DNA from: Amblyomma americanum
Lineage: Eukaryota; Arthropoda; Arachnida; Ixodida; Ixodidae
Assembly: GCF_052857255.1 (NCBI RefSeq)
Contig: NC_135497.1
Span: forward strand, 194,466,006-194,530,005
Length of the DNA: 64,000 nt
Direction: 5' to 3'
Position numbers and translations under genes: made by a program. A model generated the notes under the pieces. That model worked only from the letters and a program-made list of their open reading frames with translations. It was not told the origin of the DNA and did not search any database. Shown here one piece after another: positions 47,902-58,904 of this stretch (the stretch's first letter is position 1; each line of letters opens with the position of its first letter).

Positions 47902-48325
47902 GTATTGCTGGAGCGTCTTTTGGGCCACAAGTTGTTTCGGACCTCGCAACAGTAAGGCGTGGTACAGGGTTGCCACGCAGGAACCTGCTGCCGCCCACCA
48001 AATTTGAGGCGCGCCTGTGCAGCAACCATGGCGCTCAACAACACAGCGATCGCATCGCGTCGCAGCACTCTGTAGTCGCGGCCACGCGAGGGAAACAATC
48101 ATGCGTGGCAGTGGGGACTCTTGCCAGCGCTCTTCAGAACGCGTATTAGAGAAGCATGGTGCGCTGTCCCCTCCCAACCTCGCTTTGTGCAACGTCTTTT
48201 GGGCCGCGAGCATGCAGCTCCTGGTTGGAGTTTCGAACCTTGCAACAGTATGACAGCTGGCGTGGTGCAGGGCTGCCACGCAGGCACCTCCTGCTGGCGC
48301 TGAAGACTCGCTTGTCCCTGCAAGG
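47902..48325. repeat. Diverged direct repeats of about 140 bp
   Basis: Two copies (about 47902-48030 and 48185-48325) share CGTCTTTTGGGCC, CTCGCAACAGTA / CTTGCAACAGTA, GTGGTACAGGG / GTGGTGCAGGG and TGCCACGCAGG in the same order. Frames through them are not convincing as genes. Confidence 0.55.
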
Positions 48326-48547
48326 AATTACATGTGCCAACAAGAGGAACGGAGACAGTGTGCAGCACCCAGAGCAGAATGCGGAGAGCTGAGCGCCGAG
48401 GCTGAGAGGAGCCCCGATGTAACAAGGACAGAGGCGGCAACGGACCAACGCGAAGTCCTATCGCGAGCAGCGCAGAGGGCGCGAAGCTGAGATGGAATGT
48501 TTACCAAGTTGCGGCTGAGGGCGCTGTAATCGCGCGCATGCCGCGAT

Positions 48548-48950
48548 TACAGCGCGATTTAACGAAGAAGATGACACATGTGCTGTGTGTGGTAAATCTG
48601 TAGAAACAATAGAACACCTCATTCTAAAATGTGATGGTATCCATCCCGATGTCGATGCAGGCACAGTCACTCTTCCTGAGGCTTTAGGGTTTAGAGATAA
48701 CAATAGTCATGTAAATAAATCTGCGGTGGAAATTAGCAACAAGCGATTGGAGGATTGGTGGTACAAAAGCAGAGAGGTGACATAAGTTTTAAAGTGTAGG
48801 AAGACGTTTTTTTTTTAAAGGAAATGGCGAATTGTATTAACAACTTACAGCAGAGTAAATAAAAATAAAGGAAAAAAAAACTGAGCATAGTGGCAACAAC
48901 CACTGCCCCGTTTCAAAGGGGATGCTCCTACCTCCCATCCATCCATGCGG
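48548..48950 (+). pseudogene. LINE C-terminal end with zinc knuckle and 3' UTR
   Basis: The plus-strand frame reads RFNEEDDTCAVCGKSVETIE followed by HLILKC, a C-x2-C...H-x4-C knuckle, and continues EISNKRLEDWWYKSREVT to a stop at 48783-48785. The 3' UTR holds CCCCGTTTCAAAGGGGATGC and ends with CATCCATCC repeats. This is the terminal part of a non-LTR reverse transcriptase ORF; the rest is missing. It differs from the fragment at 44.4 kb, so it is another family. Confidence 0.7.
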
Positions 48951-49241
48951 CCGCACATGGGCCGCGCGGAGCACGCTGTCACGTGCTATTGTTTTAAATT
49001 TGGCGGCCTTTCATTTTCGCCGAATAAAAAAGGCTACCTCGTCGGAAGCACCTGGGTCGGGTCATTTTTGTAGCGCTCAACAGCTTTCCAATTCACACCT
49101 GAGCGCTTATATTTAAAAAAAGTTAATGTCGACTAATTAATAAAGTGGGCGGAACGAAAAAATACTAGCCGGTAGTTTACTTACCTCCTGACAATGTTCA
49201 CTTCATTTCGTTTCGGAAGAACGCTTTCTTTTTTCTTAAAT

Positions 49242-49556
49242 AATAATAATAATTGTTTTTTTGGGGAAAGGAAATGGCGCAGTATCTGTCTCATATATCG
49301 TTGAACACCTGAACCGCGCCGTTAGGGAAGGGATAAGGGAGGGAGTGAAAGAAGAAAGGAAGAGGGAGATGCCGTAGTGGAGGGCCCCGGAATAATTTCG
49401 ACCACCTGGGGATCTTTAACGTGCACTGACATCGCACAGCACACGGGCGCCTGAGCGTTTTTCCTCCATAAAAACGCAGCCGCCGCGGTCGGGTTCGAAC
49501 CCGGGAACTCCGGACCAGTAGTCGAGCGCGCTAACCACTGAGCCACCGCGGCGGGT
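49242..49556 (-). mobile_element. SINE family A, full length with 13-bp target duplication
   Basis: Complete 315-bp copy on the minus strand: CCCGCCGCGGTGGCTCAGTG head at the right, (ATT)n tail at the left. Both sides carry TTTTTTCTTAAAT (49229-49241 and 49557-49569). Low divergence from the other full copies and an intact duplication point to a fairly recent insertion. Confidence 0.92.
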
Positions 49557-49569
49557 TTTTTTCTTAAAT

Positions 49570-51784
49570 CATGATCCATTTTAGCTGGGCGGCCCTACTC
49601 GAGCACGGCCACGCTACCCTTGTCTCCGCCGTCTGGTGAAGGCCAGCTTAGGCAACCGAATTTGAACCGGAGGCTTAAAACCGCACTTCCCCTCAGCCTC
49701 AAATCAGGCTCAGTCACTCACGGGCTACTGCGGCTATTTGCGGTAGTTCAGTGGCAGTCATGCGCGTCATCCTCACTGCGTTAATCGTTTCGCGAACCAG
49801 CTAGCGGCTGTAACTTTGTATTCGTGATCGTTGCACGCCTTTGAAGACACTAAATTTGCGCTGCGTTTTGAACGATGCATACTAGTTCAGTACTACGTAT
49901 TTTAATAAATCAGCAAGGCGTGCTTAACTTTGGTTCTTCTCGTGAAACTAGATGTGCCTCGCATTCATCCGTATCTGACTGTCGCAAGCTCTCCTTTACT
50001 TTCCTCGAAGACAAGGCGCACGGCACATAGCCACCATGAACGTCCGGCAGGCAGTGCACCGCCCGCTCCCGACCCGATACCCCAAGTGCTTTCTGGCATT
50101 GTAGAAGGCTCGTTGCTGATTCTTGTTCGTGGCATCATCATGAGGGTGCTTCGCTCCTGGCTGCCAAGCTCAGGACATAAATGTTCGAGAGTGTAGGTAG
50201 CCGTATGACCAACCCCATTGTGGTGGAAGGTGGCGGTCCCTGAATTCTGCGAGGTAAGAGGGTGCGGATGGGACCACTTGGTGCGCGTTACTTTCTAGAG
50301 AACGAAACGAAAGAGGGAGACCGTGTCTTCCCAAGGCGTTTTATAGGTTCGACAAAAGAGGACCTTCCACCGCCAAAGTAGCGGTGTCCTCTCTCACGCA
50401 CTTGGCACAGCGTACTCCGCACGTGCCGAACAAGGAGCGGACGAGTCACGTCTGTGTTGTGGGGCGATCTTTCGGAAGGGAAACACGGGCGCCAACAGCG
50501 GAGGGTGAGTGGCGCCCCAACAAGTGGCTCGAGCAAGTGGCCGCGGCGGCAGGTGCGCGCGCCGTCTGGGCCGCCAGCCGGCGGCGTGCGTGTCTTGCCC
50601 TGGAACCCCGCCAGGGCCTCTGCGGCGCCCCTCGTCTATGCTCGGTTGCTCGCGGTCTCGGCGAGGCGAGCACGGGATAAATAAACCCGGCCAAGCTCTT
50701 GCTGCTTGGCCGCGTGCTGGCGTGCCGTCGGCGATTAGGTTCCCGCACTTCGCGCTTTGGCGGAAAACGAGAGAAGAGGATGGTTGCAGAGGGGAGAAGC
50801 GATGGTGCGCCGAACAGCCTCGCGCGGTGTATTTTTACCCGCCTTTGAGCCGCGTTAACTGGATTAGTGGCCGCGTCAAGGATCAGTCGCTCTTGGCCCG
50901 AATTTCTTTTGTCGAGTGCACGTCCCTCGTGACTAGCGTGTAAACTATAACTGAGGCTAATGCTTGTGTAACAGTTCTGTTTCTTTTTCCCTCTTGCTTT
51001 TATTTATTTTTTCTATAGTCGATGGGAGCAGCAGTGCATTGCTGCAAATGCTTTCACAGTGACGTCGTTCGGGTATGTTTAACTTTGCAGCTTTTTCTTG
51101 GTACGTTCGAGGCACTACTCTTTCCTGCAATATCTTTCATTGCAGTGAACGATAGCCATATAGACTGTGCGCTTCGGAGGGGGGGTATGTCTTCGAAGTG
51201 AAATGTGCGTTTTCCAGCCTGGTCTGGTGTCATAGCAGAAACAGTGGAGGACTAGCGGTTGCTATCCGAAGAAGTGTTCCCATAAGGGAGGAGGGGTTGT
51301 AAGGGGAAGTCGATAAGTCAGTTTCCATGTATGCATGCAGGGACGCAAGGAACAGCTCCCAGGCCAGGAAGGTTCTTCTCGGTTTTATTGCCTTCCGCAG
51401 CTGCTTTGCAGCTCTCCTGTAGCTGTGTTGGCAAGTAGCAAGTACGCAAATCCATACTTACGGAAGAGGCAGTCTCGTACACCACCTACTGGACAACGTG
51501 GTGGGCTTGACTTCGGTTATTTTGACATGGTTGGGCAGATCATAATCAGTTCGAATGGAATGATGCGTTAGGAATGTGCAGTGAATAAAACCCGAACTCT
51601 TTCTGAAGAGTAAATTTTCACTTTTTTTTTTTGAGTGTGGTGGGGGGGGGGGGTAGTATCGTTTCCCAGGGCCCATGAACGTGACAGACCTGGATGCGAT
51701 ATGGTTCAGTGTGCTTTATGTAATTGATTACAACCCTGCTTTTCTCCTAGAGTTTCGGTTTCCGCGGGCTGTTATACCAGTGAC
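49570..51784. other. Gene-free stretch with CpG-rich centre
   Basis: About 50380-50900 is GC-rich with domain-less frames on both strands (up to 144 codons). It could be a promoter island but no exon can be tied to it. A poly-G run is at about 51641-51653. Nothing else recognised. Confidence 0.3.
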
Positions 51785-51950
51785 GTGGCCTTGCCACTGC
51801 GCGTGCGCAGGAGGCGTCCGGTAAACCGGTATATGTGGCCTTGCCACTGCGCGTGCGCAGGAGGCGTCCGGTAAACCGGTATATGTCTCCGCTAACATAA
51901 GTCTGGTATGCCGTAACAGCGGTGCGTCCTGTAAACCGGTGCACGTCTCC
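51785..51950. repeat. 50-bp tandem repeats with NRF-1-like palindromes
   Basis: Two identical 50-bp units (51785-51834 and 51835-51884) are followed by a degenerate third that keeps GTAAACCGGT and CACGTCTCCGC. Each perfect unit holds CTGCGCGTGCGCAG, an NRF-1-type palindrome, and ACCGGT. It may be a small regulatory array or a young minisatellite. Confidence 0.8.
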
Positions 51951-52579
51951 GCTGCCTCCGGTGTGCTAAAAACACAACTGCCACGAGTCACGTGGCCTCA
52001 GTGATGCTTTCGCTGCTTCGTCGTCTGCTGCAAATAAATGAACTTCCACAAATCATGTGCGCTCGCAACGCTCTCTTCGATTTGTCGTCCCAGAATGCTC
52101 GTGGGGTAACTCCGCCCACTAGTCTGGCGGTTCCGGAAGGCATTCTTTCTGACCAGCGGATAGTTCCAGGGAAATCCGGGGGCTTTCCTCAGCTGGTTTC
52201 GAATTTTCGGTAGGACTGGACCGGACAGGGAGCAGACGACAACGCGGCGTGCACAGCTTGCGTCCATATTTCCTTGCGGCGCAGCGCAATTTCCCTGCAT
52301 AATTACGTAGAACCATTCTTCCAGTTTATCAGTTCGAAATTTCTAATCTGTGCAGTCAGCAGTCTCGTAGTTCTTTCATCCTGTACGTGATGCAGTAACT
52401 CAAAATTTTTCTTATTAAAGAGGCAATTGAAAATAACCAACAGTTTGGTCAATGAAACTTTGCAAGCTGCAGCATTTTTTTTTATAGGCTGCAAGTGAAA
52501 AAAAAAGGTTGTTGCGTACATCGCACAGTGTGACATACCTGTATGCTCGGGATCAATATGGGTATATTTCCCTGTATAT

Positions 52580-53074
52580 GCAGGGTGTTTCACCTAAGAC
52601 TGCCAGCTATTTAAAAAAAAAAGGCATCTTTGAGTTAGAAGAACGTTTTTTTTTTCGGCATAGCATTGTCAGCGCTGCAATTAACTGATATCAATTTGTT
52701 AACCTTTTAACTGTTGCCGCCTTATTTATTGAGAGGCTTTTAGCCCACTGTAAGTGATATATTCATATTAATTCTTATAAATTTCGAAGATGCCATTCTC
52801 GTCGCCGCTGCAGCGCAAGGAATTTTGTGGCCGCACACGACAAAAATGACACCGCGCGGCCAGAAAGCGCTGGCCACTTCCACACTTCCACTAGCGTGCG
52901 TCACACAGCGGCGCGCGCCGCATGTCTCGTGTAGTGTTCCTGTATCACGGCCTGTCTGGACGCGAGCGCGCGCTTTTCTTCTCATGAAAGAGCGCGCGCG
53001 CCCCCTCGAGACCGGCCGTGCCTGCATATGCTCCCGCAGTACACTGTACCCGCAGGGAGGGAGCAGAGTTGCGC
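52580..53074 (+). mobile_element. Dispersed repeat starting GGGTGTTTCACC (family G), longer copy
   Basis: Shares its first 170 bases with 32534-32708. It then continues into a GC-rich part (GCCGCACACGACAAAAATGA, GCGGCCAGAAAGCGCTGGCC, GAGCGCGCGC). No coding capacity is recognised. The right end near 53074 is uncertain. Confidence 0.55.
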
Positions 53075-53425
53075 AAAGGTCCGCCATCATGTTCCAAGCT
53101 GTGCGGGAAAGCCACCGCTCGTGCGTACGGGGGCTGCATTGATGGGCTCGCTGTGTAGAGCGCTTGGGCTTGTTTTCTTATTTGCCCACAAATTACACTC
53201 GGTCGCAAGTTTTTAAACGTAACGTCAAAAATTAATCTGTGATTTGCCGAGGGTGTGCATACAGCATGATAAAAAAAATCGCCAGAGGTTAACAGCAAAT
53301 TGAAGTCATGAAAAATTGACGAAAAATACTAGAAACAGGCTGCAAGGTTTTTGTAGCGATAGCTACATTACGGCAGCATTTCGAGCCTTCAGCGTGGTGG
53401 CGCCGCCGCCCTGTGGCTGCGCTGT

Positions 53426-53504
53426 CACGTGGTTGGTCACGTGGTGCGGAGCAGCTAGCTGCCAGCGGCGCGGCGCCATGGCTGATCACGTGGTTGGTCA
53501 CGTG
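53426..53504. promoter_or_regulatory. Duplicated paired E-boxes
   Basis: CACGTGGTTGGTCACGTG occurs twice, at 53426-53443 and 53487-53504, giving four CACGTG E-boxes within 79 bases. CACGTG is the site of bHLH factors such as Max/Myc, MITF or clock proteins. No nearby gene start is evident, so function is unknown. Confidence 0.45.
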
Positions 53505-54546
53505 ACCAAGTTCCACTCAGCCAGCTGTAGCTATCGCGTCACTCCAGGTTTAACCAGAGCTAAACCACCGCCAATTTTTTTTTTCTTTCTGGAACAAGTA
53601 ATTTCAGACGAACAAGCAGTCCCGTTCCGGATGAGACAGCGTCCGTCCCGTCCTGTTTTCCTGCGTGCTCGTCTCAAGAAAAAAGGAGTATAGCAATGAA
53701 TTACTTTTTTCACAACTGGCCCCGCCGCGTGTTCTGTGCGAGTTATGCACGGAAAATATGAAAAGGCATCTCCCTAGACCCACATTAAAATGATTCTGCA
53801 ACTTGTTTCAGGCAAGCAGACAAAAGCAACACCAATGCATTCAACAGGCGAGTCTGACCTAGCGAAAAAAATTTCAGACTCAAAACCTTGCCTAAAACAT
53901 TTTGCAAAATGCACCCCGTTGCTAAATGCAGTGAAATGACGAATCTTTAAAGGACCTTGAAAGTACTCTTTCTTGTTGATATTATTAGCTTACTTAATTT
54001 TTATTAAAAAGCATCATCTTTTCATCTGAGTTAATAAACTACAATATTTGGTCGCACTTAACGCGGCCCATTCTCAAAAGCCACTTCAATCGCCGACACA
54101 CTTCAGCCGCTGACCTTCCAAATTGCAGTTCGTAAAACGCTTTGCCGTTTCCAGTGCGGTTGCTGCAGTTTGGCACACTGCATGCGGTCATAGCTGACAA
54201 CTGCGTCGCTCACTACCACAGCAGAGCCCCAAACCTGACGCCACAGGTGTGCACGGAAAATGTGAAATGTAGCCGACAGCGTGGGCTCACATGAGGAGTC
54301 GAGCTGACGAGGGGTCGCTCTGCACTGCGCCTGTGAAGTCAGCTTCTCCGCGGAAAGTTGAACACTTGAAGTCACAAAAATCATGTGATCGCCTCTCGGC
54401 GATTGGTGTTTGGAGCGGCAAGGGAAAACAGACGCGCAACTCTGCTCCCTGCGGGAGCATATAGTACAGGAACACGCTCACGTGCTGTCTGCCCCCTCGA
54501 CGCTCCCTGTTGTGCTCTGTGCTTCCGCTGTACTTAAACTGTTTAA

Positions 54547-55469
54547 GGTGGGGTGAGACTTTGAAAATGAGTTTCAAAAGTTGGCTGTACAGCAGTTGTA
54601 ATTAAAGCTGCAGCTATGAAATTCGCAAGGAATCTTAAAGATAGACACAACTTGCATTAGAGCTCAAAACTAGTTTTGAAATTCGTTAGTGTTTTTTATT
54701 TTTGTTTTCATTTTTCTACTAATGTACCTTTTTGTCTTCCACAGAGTTTTGCAAATTTGTATGAAACAGCAACGAATGCTTTATGCAAGTGGAGCTAAAA
54801 TTATGCGCTTCCAACAAAAACTAGATTTGTTATGTTTTTTTTTACCTTTGCCGATGCTATAAAATTGCCACATATGAATGGCTTTTTTTTTTTTTCAGAA
54901 AAATACAAATGCACCTAGACTATTGATTTAGTTCCATTTATGTAAATGCCACTAATTAACATCTGTGAAAAATTTTGTTTGCCTATGCCTTACACTTCTC
55001 GAGAAAAATATACAGAAACCTCCAAAAATGTTGTTTTGAGAAAAACTCCAATAAACTCTATGAAAGCCGTTTTATTCATCAAAACGTCTCTTCACAGAAG
55101 TAAGGTGCCTCGATGCACGCGCTCCCCCTTGCCGCGCATCAAGGCACCCTATACAGTAGAGCTACAGGAGGAGCCCTAGTGGCTGTAAAATGTACTAGGA
55201 ACAAGGCCAAATGCAAAACCGAAACCAAAACCTGAGTTTCTCATGAAAAACTTCAGAGCGTTGAATTTCTGCAAGTACCTGAAATGAAGAGGCCACGTCG
55301 AGGTGCACCTGCTTTTCTGGTTGACGAGACCGAGAAAAAGGACAAAAAATTGTTTTTGAAATCTCAAATACCCAAGTGTAATATATTTTCTGAAAGATAA
55401 AGAAATTCTACATCAGATGATCACAAAATCTCAAAATCGAGTTTTTGAACAAGACAGTCTCACCCCGCC
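54547..55469. mobile_element. 923-bp MITE with TTAA target duplication
   Basis: Ends GGTGGGGTGAGACT (left) and GGCGGGGTGAGACT (right, reverse complement) differ by one base. TTAA flanks both ends (54543-54546 and 55470-55473). TTAA duplications are made by piggyBac-type elements, so that superfamily is suggested, but no transposase is present. The interior is AT-rich and carries a GC-rich hairpin at 55102-55150. Confidence 0.75.
55102..55150. repeat. Hairpin inside the TTAA element
   Basis: AAGGTGCCTCGATGC and GCATCAAGGCACCCT pair with one mismatch and one bulge around a loop of about 20 nt. It is a compact, GC-rich stem in an AT-rich element. Confidence 0.6.
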
Positions 55470-55614
55470 TTAAGTATATTGTTTTCGAGTGGGGAGAGCT
55501 GTTTTGTGTGTTAGAGCACGGCAACCACTTTTGCAGCACACCGCACGTCGGTATTGCAGCCTCTTTGTAACAGTGTGCATTCTGGAAGCTAGAGGATTTG
55601 AGGCTCTTTTAATA

Positions 55615-55812
55615 ATAAATGGTTATCAGGAAAGGAACAGCGCAGTGTTTGACCCCTCAGTGGATGCCTGAACCGTGCCATGGGTGAAGGGAGAGAAAGG
55701 AGAAAGGGAGAAAAGCACCATAGTGGAGGGCTCCAGATTAATCTCGACCACCTGGGTTTCTTGAACGTGCACTGACACGTTTCACCTCCATCAAAATGTA
55801 GTCACCGTGGCC
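55615..55812 (-). mobile_element. Diverged SINE (family A/C-like)
   Basis: Minus-strand blocks 'ggatgcctgaaccgtgcca', 'agtggagggctccagattaat', 'gaccacctgggtttcttgaacgtgcactgaca' and 'tcacctccatcaaaatg' in the expected order, strongly diverged. Head incomplete. Confidence 0.6.
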
Positions 55813-57798
55813 GTTGTTGAACCAACACCTCATGCTCTGGGGGTGTTGGTTGGAACATCATGTTGGAACAAATCTGTCTACAATAAGACTCCTCGCTGCT
55901 CTCGCATGACTCTTGGAAAGCTATGAAGAGCAGTCAGTTCTATGCAACAGGTTGCAACACAGCTTTTTTTTAAATTTTATTCTGGCACAGGTGGTAAACT
56001 GCATATGACTCCAGATATTAATGGCTTCTGTGTGATGTTTTGCTCTTTTGTTTGCCAGTATTTAATTGGCACGAAAAGTACCCTAATAGATATATTTTTA
56101 GTGCAGCGCAATCTGTGATAAGGTTCTGCGAAGCATCAACTATGCATGCACGCTTCCTAGGGGCACCAACCATAGTTTTTGAAAGAACAGTTTTTTGAAA
56201 GAATATTTGTTCTGAAAAGCTTGCCCGTTAAAAAAAAAAAAGTGTGTTGATGGTTAGCTATATTTCGCAGCATGAACAGGAAGCCCTCTTTCACCGTGGG
56301 CACATTTGGTGCATGGTTACACCTTTCTGCTTTTCTGCTCATTTATTGCAATTTACTATAAACGTCTTTTATTATATGACATTTTCATTCTTAAAAAGTT
56401 TCGTTGCAGTATTTTTTTTCAAAAATTTATATTTCTGCAGTCATAGTTGCATTTTAAGGCTAACACTAGCCAAGCCAATTAAGAAACCTCATTTTCCCGG
56501 CATTCCCAGGGTGGATGAGGTGTTCATTAAGATACCCGCATAGACAGTGGTGCCTGTTGTCCTTTTATTTAATATTTAGAAACTCTATGGTGCCAACTAT
56601 AGCTAGCTGCACATGCACAGATGGCTCTCTTAGGTGCGTGCCAGGTGCAGGTGCACTCTTGTTACTGTGCATATGCAGTTCTGTCTCCACGCAAGCGGAT
56701 AACAGTAGTGGAACACACATAGTGCTATGCTTAAACGCTTTGTAGTGCCATGTATTCTGACATGTGCACTGCCGAAGATTCTTGTCCTTGTCATTAATAT
56801 TTTTTATGCGGTTGTACACTTTCAGTGGACGAGAAAGAAGTAATCATTTACTGGTTACCTCTGTGATCATTACAGCTTGCGAACTTTATTTGTTGCGCAG
56901 TGAAGATGGAATGAATGCAGAGGAAAGAAGTGGTGACATACTGACGTACAGTAATCGCTGGGTCTTGCGCACTATTACATTTTTATTCCAGAATATGATG
57001 CAAAAAGTGTTAAAAGGCATGGACACATAAAAAGATGTACAAAGTGCACTTTCTTCCAGCTGTTTTTAATCATATGCGAGCATTCATTATTTGATTAGTT
57101 GTGCTCTGTGTCTGTGTGGATTATTCTATGTCATCTTTTTTAGTTTTTTTTTTTGTCTATCGTGGCCAACCAACTAGACCAAAAACAAGCTTAGTCAGAA
57201 CTTATCCTTGAGTGTAAGTTTCCCAACATGGTATAAAGGGGCACTAAAGGGGAACACTAAATACAACCACATTGAGAGATTGGTGTCCCTAGATTGCAAA
57301 TATATCATTCTTACTAAATTTAATAAAATGAAGTATTTTATTGATGTCTCTCAGAAATTTTGGTAACCGTGCCTGGTCAGCTTAATTCCTTGCCGGTCGT
57401 GATTGGCTCATCTCTTTCACATGCAGCACTTTTTCGATGGGAAGTACTGTCAAGGTTGGAAAGCATTGTGGAGAGTGCTGTTGTGGTATGAAAATGCAAA
57501 GAGTCACTTACTCTGGTCTTGTGCCATTGTCTTCATTTCATAATGTATATATATATTTCATGCTATGAAACACTGAAGTTGTAAAGCTCATGTCACTCCA
57601 CCTAAAAATGTGAAGGTGAGTATGAATAGCATACAAAGTTGCCAGTTTGAGCATGGAACTGGTATTCTGATCTGGGTAAATGGAGCTGTTGCACAGATGC
57701 TCGTTTTCCTCTTATTCTTTTGTGCTTAGTGTTGTTCGTGCATAACCCCAGGAAGTTTGTTGTAACTCTTCTTTCTTTGTGGTTGCTTTTTGCTTTAG
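55813..57798. other. AT-rich stretch upstream of the MARVEL coding exon
   Basis: No exon or domain recognised. Near 57235 the sequence AAAGGGGCACTAAAGGGGAA resembles a transposon terminus, but no partner end was found. Probably intron or 5' flank of the MARVEL gene. Confidence 0.4.
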
Positions 57799-57980
57799 GA
57801 GGTCGCGCCAAGCAGACTGTTGTCCTTGTTGCTGCACCCACTGGCAGAATGCAGGGCCAGGGCTTCCCCGACTCGCACACAACCACAACAACCACTACCA
57901 CAACCAAGACTGCCTCATGGCTGGTGTTCGACCCGTCATATTTGCGCACCTTGCCGGGCATCCTGAAGGGAGCCCAAATT
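57799..57980 (+). CDS. MARVEL-domain protein, first coding exon
   Basis: An acceptor (CTTTTTGCTTTAG) opens the exon at 57799 and the donor ATT|GTAAGC closes it at 57980. The likely start is the ATG at 57849, giving 44 codons: a short N-terminus with nine consecutive Thr (residues 11-19), then SWLVFDPSYLRTLPGILKG, the lead-in to the first membrane helix. The reading frame is also open upstream to the acceptor, so an upstream coding exon cannot be excluded. Known CMTM/plasmolipin-like proteins sort or organise membrane and start in a similar way. The exon ends in phase 0 and joins 61487 cleanly. Confidence 0.85.
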
Positions 57981-58268
57981 GTAAGCTGCTTTAGCCTTCG
58001 TAGATGAAGGTTGTTGCATTGTGATAAGAGTCAGTCATCTACTTTGTGCATGCAGCTGACGTAAGAAACAGTTTATCCAGTGACTGCATAATATTAATCA
58101 ATTGTACCTTTGGGGATGCTATTTTCATAACCTGAATTATTTTGCTGCAGAAGGAAAGCACAGGCTGCAGAAGCAAAGCACAGGCAGTATAAGCGTTTTG
58201 CCCACTGCTGCCTCTCTTCGGCTGAGGTGTACATTCGACACTTGAGTTTTCTGTCCCGTTCACCCCAG

Positions 58269-58423
58269 AAATCAAGGCTTACAGTTTCGCTACTTGGCAC
58301 CAACGTGATGCATAGGAGCTTTCAGACCATGTTGTCAACACATTCACCTGGCAAATCAAGGCTTAGTTTCGCTTCTTAGCACTAACGTGATGCATGGGAG
58401 CCTTCAGACCGTGTTCTCAACAC
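58269..58423. repeat. Two-copy tandem duplication of about 80 bp
   Basis: The blocks AAATCAAGGCTTA, TTTCGCT(A/T)CTT, AACGTGATGCAT and TTCAGACC(A/G)TGTT recur in order in 58269-58345 and 58352-58423, with about 10% differences. Confidence 0.7.
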
Positions 58424-58904
58424 CATGCAGCTGTGCACTTCTGTCCCGCTCAGCTAACAAGATGGCTGCGAGCATTACATAGGGCACGTGCGATGTGGCG
58501 AGCGGCAGCTCAAAACAACAGCAGGCTGTCTGCTGTTGAACATGGCTTTTAATAGATGCGTGTGGCTGTATGGTCTGGTCCCCTTGTTCCCTCAAATGGC
58601 TGCCCCCTCCTCGGTATGACAGTCCATCGCTGTTACCGGTCGCCCTTCTCTGGGAAGGATTCTTTTGTCCAATAAAGTGTGGGAAGCCGCTGCAGGCTGC
58701 CGTGTCTGTGCGGCACCGTGCTTTTGTCCGTTGTTCGGCTAGTCACACGGCACATCGCCAGCTGCAGCGTGTGGGTTTAGTTATGAGCCCGTGCCGAAGT
58801 GTTAATTGAGTGGCACTTCGTCCACATATCGCGGGTTCAGGCCAGAGCAAGCTGAGGGCATAGCCAGAGTTCACCGTGTGCCTGCGCTCTCGCTCGGAAG
58901 GAAG

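Noticed and set aside
47364..48149. 261-codon plus-strand frame
   Set aside because: It crosses a SINE-like element and a diverged direct repeat and shows no domain or coding character.
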